The position numbers were made by a program, and so were the translations under genes. Shown one piece after another: positions 38,351 through 45,000 of a stretch of 45,000 nt of DNA. This stretch comes from Chondrilla cf. caribensis. Taxonomy: Eukaryota > Porifera > Demospongiae > Chondrillida > Chondrillidae. The number at the start of each line of letters is the position of its first letter. Positions within the stretch are counted from its first letter, which is position 1. Under the pieces are notes generated by a model. It made no database searches and was not told the DNA's origin. It saw nothing but the letters and a program-made list of their open reading frames with translations. The stretch lies in NCBI GenBank assembly GCA_964020155.1, contig OZ026564.1, positions 1 to 45,000 of the forward strand, written 5' to 3'.

Positions 38351-39517
38351 AAAACACACACACACAAACACCACAACACCACAACAACACAGTCATGTTC
38401 ACCTGAGGATCAGCAAGGACAACTTGCACCAGGGGATTCTTCTCTTTCAGGAACAGACCAACACCTACCAATGGATACTTGATATATGGAATTCCTTTGT
38501 AGATATGTGAAGTACAAACCAGCAAGCATTCCACCCGTTCCTGTTCCAAAAGTAACAGCATCAACTCTGCCATCTACAATTGATGGCAATATCACGATCA
38601 CATACGTACATATGCCCACACCATTATACACACATGCATACTTGTTTGCCTCCAGATTTCAGGGCTTGTAGTCTCATAATGAGCTAGTCTGTTAGCTGTA
38701 TTGTCAAACTGATTGGTCCAAACTGCATTTGAAAGAGAACTTGCAAATCTTTTGGCCTGCATAGAGTAGTATACTTTGACATCAAGACATCATATTCAGA
38801 GATTATACTACTCATTTAACAAATTCACTAACTATGTGGTTGTAGTTTTCTGGGTTATCATAAGGGACAGCTGGTACTGATCTAACGTCTGCTCCTAGGA
38901 CACGTAGAGCATCTATTTTTTCCTGTATACATTAAACAAGGCATTCAGCCACAAAGGAGTCATAACCCAGTGATGTTGACGAACCTGAGATTGCGTGTCT
39001 GGCATATAAATCACACATTGATAGCCAATAGCATTGCATAGGTGTGCCAATCCAATTCCTATGCACAGCAGAAGATCGGTTTGAGATATGTAACAACATA
39101 TAACCCTAGCGTCGACAATACAAGAAAACGAACGCATAACAAACCAGACCTGTGTTGCCTGCTGTCCCTTCCACTATGGTCCCATCGGGCCTCACCAAAC
39201 CTATCCAATTAATTTTGGAACAATAATACTGCATGGTTCAAACTTCAGTCAATGTTTCTGACCTCTTTCTTCAGCGTCCTTGATGAGGTACAGAGCGGCC
39301 CTGTCCTTAACGGAACCACCAGGGTTTAGCTGCTCCACCTTAACAAGAATATTACATGATATCTCTTCGCTCACACCCTTTAACCTCACTAAAGGAGTAC
39401 TACAGGATATGAAAAGGCATCCATAAATTTCAGCCAGAAAACGCCTGGATACTCAAAGCACCCTCACTTGCCAACCAATTCTTTAAAACCATCCACAACG
39501 TTCGAACTATAACGTAA
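37694..39517 (-). CDS. Cysteine synthase-like PLP-dependent enzyme (fold type II), 12 recognised exons, 5' end open
   Basis: Members of this family make cysteine from an activated serine and sulfide using pyridoxal phosphate. Exons with GT-AG borders in phase: 39517-39468, 39399-39263, 39200-39150, 39058-38985, 38922-38833, 38756-38642, 38573-38520, 38464-38403, 38252-38092, 38023-37957, 37897-37838, 37780-37694 (stop at 37694). They encode about 335 residues, near the usual family length. Visible motifs in order: [20 protein letters not shown] with the PLP lysine; [34 protein letters not shown] phosphate loop; VLADPQ then [48 protein letters not shown]. Introns are mostly 55-91 nt; intron 38402-38253 holds a CA tract. 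One junction is abnormal: the frame needs exon 9 to start at 38252, but the bases before it are AA, and the usable AG lies one base later. The start codon is not settled. The pattern resembles fungal/bacterial cysteine synthases rather than vertebrate cystathionine beta-synthase. Confidence 0.88.
38280..38360. repeat. (CA)n microsatellite inside a cysteine synthase intron
   Basis: Interrupted CA dinucleotide tract with TACACA and AAACACA interruptions. It lies wholly within the intron between the exons ending in DPQ and starting with GSVLYNY. On the minus strand it lies in the half of the intron that leads to the acceptor and could stand in for a pyrimidine tract. Confidence 0.9.
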
Positions 39518-39605
39518 CTACAGAGAGTAAGATTATGTCATGATAACCAAGACTTATGCCAACATCAATAGGGCTGGGATGCACTCTACATAGCCACCCC
39601 ACCAC

Positions 39606-39656
39606 ACGGACTGCAAACCTTCTACCAGAGCTCAAACTTCCTGAGAAGACGGCCAT
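39606..39656 (-). CDS. Candidate first coding exon of the cysteine synthase gene
   Basis: An ATG at 39656-39654 opens a frame reading MAVFSGSLSSGRRFAVR. A GT follows in phase with the acceptor before 39517. The peptide is rich in Ser and Arg with no acidic residue, like a mitochondrial presequence. Against it: the stretch also resembles the plus-strand exon-like fragments in units 1 and 2, where this ATG is not conserved, and other donors nearby would fit equally well. Confidence 0.25.
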
Positions 39657-39690
39657 GCTGGTGTCAGAGGGAAATTGGGGTCACCACACC
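39636..39690 (+). repeat. Diverged copy of the exon-like fragment found in units 1 and 2
   Basis: CTTCCTGAGAAGACGGCC, then ATGCTGGTGTCAGAGGGAAA, is clearly similar to 24166-24215 and 36176-36225. It is far more diverged than the rest of the spacer copy. It may mark the left end of the third spacer copy. Confidence 0.55.
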
Positions 39691-39782
39691 GTCATAACAT
39701 AGACAACACCCTATGATATACATTAAGGCTGGATAGGATGAAGATTGATACATTAAGAGTGGACACAGTAAAATCTGCTACC

Positions 39783-40499
39783 TTTGCATGTGGAGGTCTG
39801 TCTTGTTTCCCACCAGAACAAGTGGTACTCTGAGAGCAGATGTAATACTTGAGTATGATAATCACAGTGGATCACATCTACGTACGTAGCTCCACCATAG
39901 AAGGGTCTATGGCTCCACCATCTTCGAGTATATTCGAATTTAATATGCATTCCTACGCGTAACTACTACAGTGAATTTATATTATTTCTATTGTGCGAAC
40001 AAAATGGCCGATTTCAAAACGCCGACAATTAGGATTTGGGCTAGAATTTGAGTGCAAAGACTTCAACGAACTTTAAATCTTCACCGAAGGTTCTTCTAAA
40101 CCTATTAGAGACGATCAAGTGATTCGAGTGCCTGTGGGTGGCCTATTCTCCGAATTGAACATTGAGGGCAACTTTAAATAGCGCAGATAATAATAATAAA
40201 ATAGATAGGTCACGGTGGCGGGGTGGTCAGGTGACACGACTCTAGGCTCCAGGTCGCGGGTTCGAATCCTCAAAAGGACGGTTTTTTTCTCTGAAAAAAA
40301 ATAGCTCACTTCCTGGTGGTCAGTCGCATACTCTCTACAAAGAACCGTAGGGGGGAGCTTTGGGACTCGCGGCTGACCTCCCAGCTAGAATAGTGTCTTC
40401 TGCATTCGTGGAATGACGCAAGTACACAGTCTCTGTGGAAAGTCCCTGTAAAGCTCTCCATATATAGGTGTCTTTGACCCTGAGTGGGTGACCTTTTTG
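39783..40499 (+). repeat. Third, internally deleted copy of the duplicated spacer
   Basis: 39783-39878 matches unit 1 at about 24433-24528, and 39880 onward matches from about 24883. It skips some 350 bp and carries a short local duplication of the GGCTCCACCAT segment. A second gap of about 30 bp lies near 39940. After that it is collinear with unit 1 through the SINE. It sits just upstream of the cysteine synthase gene, whereas units 1 and 2 lie at a 3' end. Confidence 0.88.
40207..40499 (+). mobile_element. tRNA-derived SINE, copy 3
   Basis: Same element, B-box GGTTCGAATCC at 40259-40269. Similarity to the other copies fades after GTGACCTTTTT, which helps place the 3' end of the element. 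Confidence 0.75.
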
Positions 40500-40797
40500 T
40501 TAACTGCATTTATTTTTATTCATTGCTTATTTTGTTAATTTTAATGTGATAATCATAATACTTAAACTTAATAATACTTGAACAATAGAACAGATTATTA
40601 TGACAAGTATGTAATATTAATGAGTATTAAAGAATTCAAAGTGAAACTGTTTCTTCAGGTCTACATCTATGTATTATCAACTGCCAATCACATTTCTACA
40701 ACTCTTCTATGAAGTATTCCTTGACAGCATCAATAGACTGCATATTTATCTGTATAGCAAAACAGTGTCAATAGAGTTTGAGCACATTACCTCAACA
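40500..40797. other. AT-rich sequence, nothing recognised
   Basis: About 300 bp of AT-rich sequence between the third spacer copy and decayed satellite A. A short part (TTAATGTGATAATCATAATA) resembles the ATTAATGTGATCATTATGATA of unit 2 near 37537, so the spacer homology may extend a little further than annotated. No gene is seen. Confidence 0.5.
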
Positions 40798-41563
40798 ATT
40801 ACACACATATATGAATGCACATACAAAGTATATACATTTCCTTATATGTGGCACTGGGGAGAATTTTTGGTCGACATTACCTCAACGATTACACACATAT
40901 ATGAATGCACATACAAAAGTATATTTTTTGCTATCAGAAGGACCGTACTAGGTCCAGGAGTTTGTCTGTGCATTCGGATTTGAGCTATGATGCATCACGT
41001 GCACACAGGAGAGGCCGTGGTGACAACTCTAAAAAAATTGACATTTTTTGGCTTGTCACCACGAGGCTTATAGCGCACTCAGGACAATCAGAATGCGTAC
41101 GAAATTGAGTTGGTGAGTTTGGCATTGACACTGGGTAGCCCTTGGTGACCAGAAAAGAAATCTCAAATTGCTTAGGACCTGGTGATCACCACAAGGCGTA
41201 TTACACGCATATATGAATGTACATACAAAGTATATACATTTTATTATATGTGGCACTGGGGAGAATTTTTGGTCGACATCAAAATGTATCTTTTTTGTTA
41301 TCAAAAGGTAGGTACTAGGTCCAGGAGTGTGTCTGTGCATTCGTATTAGAGCTATGATGCATCACGTGCACACAGGAGAGGCCGTGGTGACGACTCAAAA
41401 AATTGTCATTTTTTAGCTTGTCACCACGAGGCTTATAGCGCACTCAGGACAATTCAAATTCTTCCGAAATTGTGTTGGAGAGTTTGGCATGGACACTGGG
41501 CAGCTCTTTGTGACCAGCAAACAAATGTCAAATTACCTGCACCATCACCATAAGGCGTATTAC
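40798..41563 (+). repeat. Decayed satellite A copies (about 2.2 monomers)
   Basis: A landmarks are recognisable (ACACATATATGAATG, TGATGCATCACGTGCAC, the stem-loop, GGTGATCACCACAAGG). Point changes and indels are frequent, and the first copy is cut off after GGTCGACATTACC. The copies end at GGCGTATTAC. Confidence 0.9.
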
Positions 41564-41684
41564 GCTTTGGGACTCACGACTGATCTCCCAGCTAGAATAG
41601 TATCTTCTGCATTCGCGGAATGACGCAAGTACGCAGTATCTCCGGACAGTCCCTGTAAACTTCTCCACATATAGATGTCTTTGG
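41564..41684 (+). mobile_element. 3' fragment of the SINE fused to satellite A
   Basis: GCTTTGGGACTCACGACTGA to AGATGTCTTTGG matches the 3' half of the three SINE copies with about 15% divergence. The tRNA-like head is missing. It joins satellite A directly, without visible flanking duplication. Confidence 0.8.
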
Positions 41685-41860
41685 TCTGTGGTAGACCTAC
41701 ATACTTGTTACAATGTAACAAGCCTATACTGCACAAAAATTGATAATAAAAATTTCATTGGATCACGTCCAATTCCACTATATACTTGCACCCATTGAAC
41801 ATGCAAACAGGAAGCACAAATAAACGATAACAATAAATCACATCCATGTTGAAGCATGTG

Positions 41861-41861
<1 letters not shown>

Positions 41862-41938
<77 letters not shown>

Positions 41939-42052
41939 CACACACACAGCACACACACACATACACAACACAGCACACACACACATACACAACACAGCAC
42001 ACATACAACACAGCACACATACAACACAGCACACATACAACACACACAACAT
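41862..42052. repeat. (CA)n microsatellite grading into a CA-rich minisatellite
   Basis: A pure CA run of about 75 bp is followed by irregular copies of CACATACAACACAG and CACACACAGCACACA. Open frames across it on both strands are artefacts of the dinucleotide repeat. Confidence 0.95.
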
Positions 42053-42100
42053 ATAAGTATACGTTGACTGCTAAAGCAACCTCTCCACAACATGGAAAAA

Positions 42101-42316
42101 TATCAAAGAGTCATCAAGAATCCTATGCTCAGGCGAGCAATGACTAGACTGAGAATAAGTAGCCATACCCTCTTAATTTGAAAGCAGTCATCACACTCAT
42201 CCTGCAACTCCCCCCCAGAGAGACTTTGTACACTATGCAATCTTAAAGATGTCGAGGACGAGCCTCACTTTTTAATCACATGCCCCAGATGTTCACATTT
42301 GAGACATGATATGCTT
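42101..42316 (+). pseudogene. Remnant of a non-LTR retrotransposon reverse-transcriptase C-terminal region
   Basis: The plus-strand frame reads NPMLRRAMTRLRISSHTLLI, an in-frame TGA, then PPERLCTLCNLKDVEDEPHF and LITCPRCSHLRHDML. This resembles the conserved tail of invertebrate LINE reverse transcriptases: an ALTRLR-SH-L motif, then a Cys-x2-Cys...VEDE-HFL-x-CP zinc-knuckle-like signature. The internal stop and the absence of any catalytic domain in the window show that it is dead. Confidence 0.7.
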
Positions 42317-42512
42317 GCTACACAACCACGCCACTCAGCCACCACATGCTCCAGGGGGTAGCCATAGCAGCCACACCACTCGCTTAGCAGTACCTGGGTT
42401 AGTACATACTTCTGGTTAGTACACTTCACTCAGTCCCCAGCTAACGTACACGTCAACCACTACTGATTGTAATTACCTCTGATAAGAAGTACAAATTTAT
42501 GTGCCCTCCAAG
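42317..42512. other. Unassigned sequence between retroelement remnant and MITE
   Basis: No coding frame, repeat family or RNA gene recognised. It may include further decayed retroelement sequence. Confidence 0.4.
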
Positions 42513-42827
42513 GTAGGGTGTGGCATCGAAAGCTCTTGAATGTGTCTATCAGGTAATCCAATAAAAGTTGACAGGAACCTTCTCTTTCACGCGTACCAGC
42601 CGCTGTCCGGAATTACATGACCTCCGTCCGGAATAATATTATTTCGGAAGTTTTTTTGTTCTTGAAATAACTTTTGTGAAAAGCGGCCTGTGCATACCTA
42701 ACATGGTATACCTAGTTCAATTCGTGTGCTTGTCCGATGGTGTAAATTTGAAGGTTGTAGCTACCTCCATCGCCGAGATCGGGCGTCCGGTTTATCATGA
42801 CGTCCGGAATTCGATGCCACACCCTAC
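42513..42827. mobile_element. MITE (315 bp) with ~18-bp terminal inverted repeats
   Basis: GTAGGGTGTGGCATCGAA at the left end is the exact reverse complement of TTCGATGCCACACCCTAC at the right end. If the first and last TA are read as the target-site duplication, the inverted repeats are GGGTGTGGCATCGAA/TTCGATGCCACACCC, as expected for a Tc1/mariner-type non-autonomous element. TCCGGAAT motifs recur inside near both ends (about 42606, 42629 and 42803). No transposase is encoded. Confidence 0.8.
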
Positions 42828-42882
42828 TTACTAAGCAAGTTTAAAGTGATAAAACATTTATAATCCTCAATCAAACGACCGG

Positions 42883-43019
42883 CCGTATATTATCACTATT
42901 GCCGTATATTATCACTATTGCCGTATATTATCACTATTGCCGTATATTATCACTATTGCCGTATATTATCACTATTGCCGTATATTATCGCTATTGCCGG
43001 CAATAGTGATAATATACGG
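42883..43019. repeat. 19-bp minisatellite ending in a 42-bp palindrome upstream of MED18
   Basis: CCGTATATTATCACTATTG is repeated six times exactly 19 bp apart (starts 42883, 42902, 42921, 42940, 42959, 42978). The last direct copy is followed by an inverted one: 42978-42998 pairs with 42999-43019 over 21 bp with a single mismatch (G at 42990). Only 71 bp separate it from the MED18 ATG, so it lies in the promoter or 5' UTR. Confidence 0.95.
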
Positions 43020-43052
43020 GAGAGGGCGCGATCGATTACGTTCTCGTGAAAT

Positions 43053-43079
43053 ATGGCGTCTGTTGTGGCACAGAACTAG
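43053..43079 (+). promoter_or_regulatory. Possible upstream ORF in the MED18 leader
   Basis: An ATG at 43053 opens an 8-codon frame (MASVVAQN) that ends at TAG 43077-43079, 11 nt before the main ATG and in another frame. It matters only if transcription starts upstream of 43053, which the sequence does not show. Confidence 0.35.
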
Positions 43080-43090
43080 TACTGATCCTA

Positions 43091-44742
43091 ATGGCTTCTA
43101 AACCATCCACGTACGAGTATCTGTTATTTGGCGGGATATATGAAAGACAGCTTGATTGTATGCTGGATAGGTTGAGAGGCCTTTGCGATCACAATCATCT
43201 CATTCAGTTCAAGGATCGCGAAATTTTTTATGGATTGAGTGAGTTCTTAGCGACATTATACACTTTGTACTTGTACTTCGGAAGACATTCTGTTATATTC
43301 ATGTGCACGTTCTAACCTGAAAGTAGTAATAAAAATCTTTCAACGTTAGAATCGGGGAATTCTGTGGTTAGAGTGAGAGTTCGACAAAGCCTAGACGACC
43401 CTAACTCAGCGCCTTGGCACATGATATATTCGGGTCAGCTGGAGAACAACTATTCGACGGTTGCTCTAAGGACGACGGTAATATCGCCATGTAGTCAAAG
43501 TCTTCTTGGCTTTTTGGATGAGATGGGATTTGTGTGAGTTATATTACTTCGTCCAGGGTTCCAGCATTGCTTCCAGCATAGCTTACAGCATTGCTTCCAG
43601 AACAATTTGATAGTTCTTCCAAATCAGTACGTACGTATGTTCCATACCGTGTGTTATGTCTACTTGTCTAGGTGACCACTGTCCTGTATGGTGTCCCTGT
43701 CTAGGTGACCACTATCCTGTATGGTGGCCCTGTCTAGGTGACCACTATCCTGTATAGTGTCCCGTCTACTTGTGCTGATGTTGCCTATCCATGTGTTGGT
43801 GTCCCATGTCAACCATGTATTTTAATTTCAGTGCCCAAACTGAAGTGGTTCTCAAAGGTTTCATATTCAAGAAGGGTCTGATTAAGGCTACAGTTATGAG
43901 ATTATTCCAAGTAAGAACTAATTAATGGGTGAGGTTTGCTACCAATCGGTTGTTTTGTTCCAATTTCTTTTTCCTCGCAGATTCCTGACAGCGGTGATGT
44001 AGATAAAGCAGATCCTATATCTGAGAACTATTTAGTAGAATTGTCTGCATCTAGCAATTCACCTCAGGATTCAATAACAGAAGAACTGAAGCTTTTTGCA
44101 GAACAACTCAAACCGTATCCAATTACTATTTATCAGTCACATCTCCACCATTGATCTGTACAAATATATCCATGTACAATTGATCTGTACAGATGTCCAA
44201 GCACAATTGATCTGTACATGTGTTCACCATTGATCTGTACAGATGTCCATGTACCATTGATCTGTACATGTGTCCACCATTGATCTGTACAGATGTCCAT
44301 GTACCATTGATCTGTACATGTGTTCACCATTGATCTGTACAGATGTCCATGTACCATTGATCTGTACATGTGTCCACCATTGATCTGTACAGATGTCCAT
44401 GTACCATTGGTCTGTACATGTGTCCACCATTGATCTGTACAGATGTCCATGTACCATTGATCTGTACATGTGTCCACCATTGATCTGTACAGATGTCCAT
44501 GTACCATTGATCTGTACATGTGTCCACTATTGATCTGTACAGATGTCCAGGCATTGATTCTGTTGGAGTTTGGTGGTGTTGTGGCAGGAAAGTTTGTGAA
44601 TGTTCAAATTTAAAAAGAAACCTTAACTTGAGTAGAATTGTGTTTTTAGACAAGTTTGATGGAACAGCAGCAAGATGATGGCTACCACTATGTTGACGTG
44701 TTATGCCAACCTAGATCAATAATGAAAAGGACGCCTAAATGA
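43091..44742 (+). CDS. MED18: Mediator of RNA polymerase II transcription subunit 18 (5 exons)
   Basis: MED18 is a head-module subunit of the Mediator complex in the nucleus. It pairs with MED20 and helps carry signals from activators to RNA polymerase II. Exons: 43091-43238, 43350-43533, 43832-43910, 43981-44114, 44655-44742, all with GT-AG borders and consistent phases. The product is 210 residues, close to the 208 of human MED18. Recognisable family stretches in order: EYLLFGG and RLRGLCD near the N terminus; RVRQSLDDPNSAPWHMIYSG; LLGFLDEMGF; VVLKGFIFKKGLIKA; ENYLVELSAS; LKLFAEQLKP. The start at 43091 was chosen because MASKPSTYEYLL aligns with the family; the frame upstream has no ATG. 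The last exon (LMEQQQDDGYHYVDV... to RTPK) is reached only by splicing out a minisatellite-filled intron. Reading through the donor at 44115 would instead add 13 unrelated codons and stop at 44154. The final exon is less certain than the first four. Confidence 0.93.
43666..43764 (+). repeat. 33-bp minisatellite (3 copies) in MED18 intron 2
   Basis: GTCTAGGTGACCACTATCC plus TGTATGGTGTCCCT starts at 43666, 43699 and 43732 with a few substitutions. It lies wholly inside the intron 43534-43831. Confidence 0.9.
44141..44549 (+). repeat. Dimeric 50-bp minisatellite in MED18 intron 4
   Basis: Alternating 27-bp (ACCATTGATCTGTACAG, then ATGTCCATGT) and 23-bp (ACCATTGATCTGTACATG, then TGTCC) units form a 50-bp dimer repeated about six times from 44227. 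More diverged copies lie to the left, from 44141. It makes up most of the 540-nt last intron. Confidence 0.93.
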
Positions 44743-44802
44743 TTATTATACTTGCATTTGAACATGTCACTTCAGTTTTCTGTATTGTAGAGGACCTTTG
44801 AA

Positions 44803-44972
44803 ACACACACAATCATTATCACTCACTTGCTCACACACACACACTATCACTCACTCACTCACACACACACTATCACTCACTCACTCACACACACACTATC
44901 ACTCACTCACTCACACACACATCATTATCACATACACACACACACACACACATCATTATCACTCAAACACAC
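44803..44972 (+). repeat. CA-rich minisatellite downstream of MED18
   Basis: Copies of an ACTATCACTCACTCACTCACACACAC unit of about 26-30 bp grade into plain CA tracts and ATCATTATCAC pieces. No gene is seen between the MED18 stop and the window end. Confidence 0.9.
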
Positions 44973-45000
44973 ACACCTGATAGTCATTCTGTAAACAAAA

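Noticed and set aside
38046..38573. Single 175-codon minus-strand protein
   Set aside because: It merges two real cysteine synthase exons with a CA-repeat intron and begins in the wrong frame of a third exon; splicing explains the conserved motifs better.
41755..42093. Cys/Val- and Thr/His-repeat proteins
   Set aside because: They are translations of the CA dinucleotide tract on both strands.
42883..43019. CRISPR-like repeat array
   Set aside because: The 19-bp repeats are contiguous with no unique spacers, and the context is eukaryotic. The same applies to satellites A, B and C.
43046..43090. MED18 start upstream at 43046
   Set aside because: The codon there is GTG, and the extra residues have no counterpart in the family; the ATG at 43091 fits.
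44133..44519. 128-codon minus-strand frame (MYRSMVHGHLYRSMVDTCTD-type repeats)
   Set aside because: It is the translation of the 50-bp minisatellite in MED18 intron 4; several frames are open there for the same reason.
1..45000. LTR retrotransposon or complete autonomous transposon
   Set aside because: No long terminal repeats, integrase, transposase or catalytic reverse-transcriptase motifs are visible; only fragments and non-autonomous elements are present.

Overview
This is eukaryotic, almost certainly metazoan, nuclear DNA. Two intron-containing genes can be read in full or nearly so. One is a 5-exon MED18 whose 210-residue product aligns along its whole length with animal MED18. The other is a minus-strand PLP-dependent cysteine synthase of at least 12 exons. 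Most introns are 55-110 nt. Compact introns, an animal-type MED18 and a cysteine synthase class that vertebrates lack would suit an early-branching animal such as a sponge, but that placement is inference and weak. No bacterial gene, operon, viral gene or CRISPR array is present.

About 36 kb of the window is satellite DNA. Family A has a monomer of about 347-350 bp with a strong stem-loop. It fills 1-20108 (about 58 copies) and recurs at 23701-24158, 26248-27368, 27994-32651, 33906-34422 (inverted), 35671-36168 and 40798-41563 (decayed). Family B (about 188 bp) fills 20109-23700 and 34423-35670. Family C (161 bp, with a 207-bp long form) lies at 27369-27993 and 32652-33905. C is a diverged relative of B and carries a 31-bp near-perfect palindrome. 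The arrays show higher-order repeats with spacings of 2790, 3141 and 8365 bp in A and 564 bp in B, the footprint of unequal exchange.

Embedded in the satellites is a recently duplicated segment of about 1.7-2.1 kb (24159-26247 and 36169-37853, nearly identical). Its right end is the 3' end of the cysteine synthase gene. The copy at 36-38 kb runs into the complete gene (37694-39517 or further). The copy at 24-26 kb stops inside the penultimate exon and carries a frameshift, so it is a pseudogene fragment. A third, internally deleted copy of the spacer (39783-40499) lies upstream of the gene. This fits an ancestral tandem array of cysteine synthase genes broken up by satellite growth. Each spacer copy holds the same tRNA-headed SINE.

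The last 4 kb is more gene-like: a dinucleotide tract, a stop-containing reverse-transcriptase C-terminal remnant (42101-42316), a 315-bp MITE with terminal inverted repeats (42513-42827), then a 19-bp minisatellite ending in a 42-bp palindrome (42883-43019) only 71 bp before the MED18 start codon. MED18 introns 2 and 4 carry minisatellites. The two genes have unrelated jobs (transcription co-activation; sulfur amino acid metabolism) and nothing suggests they work together.
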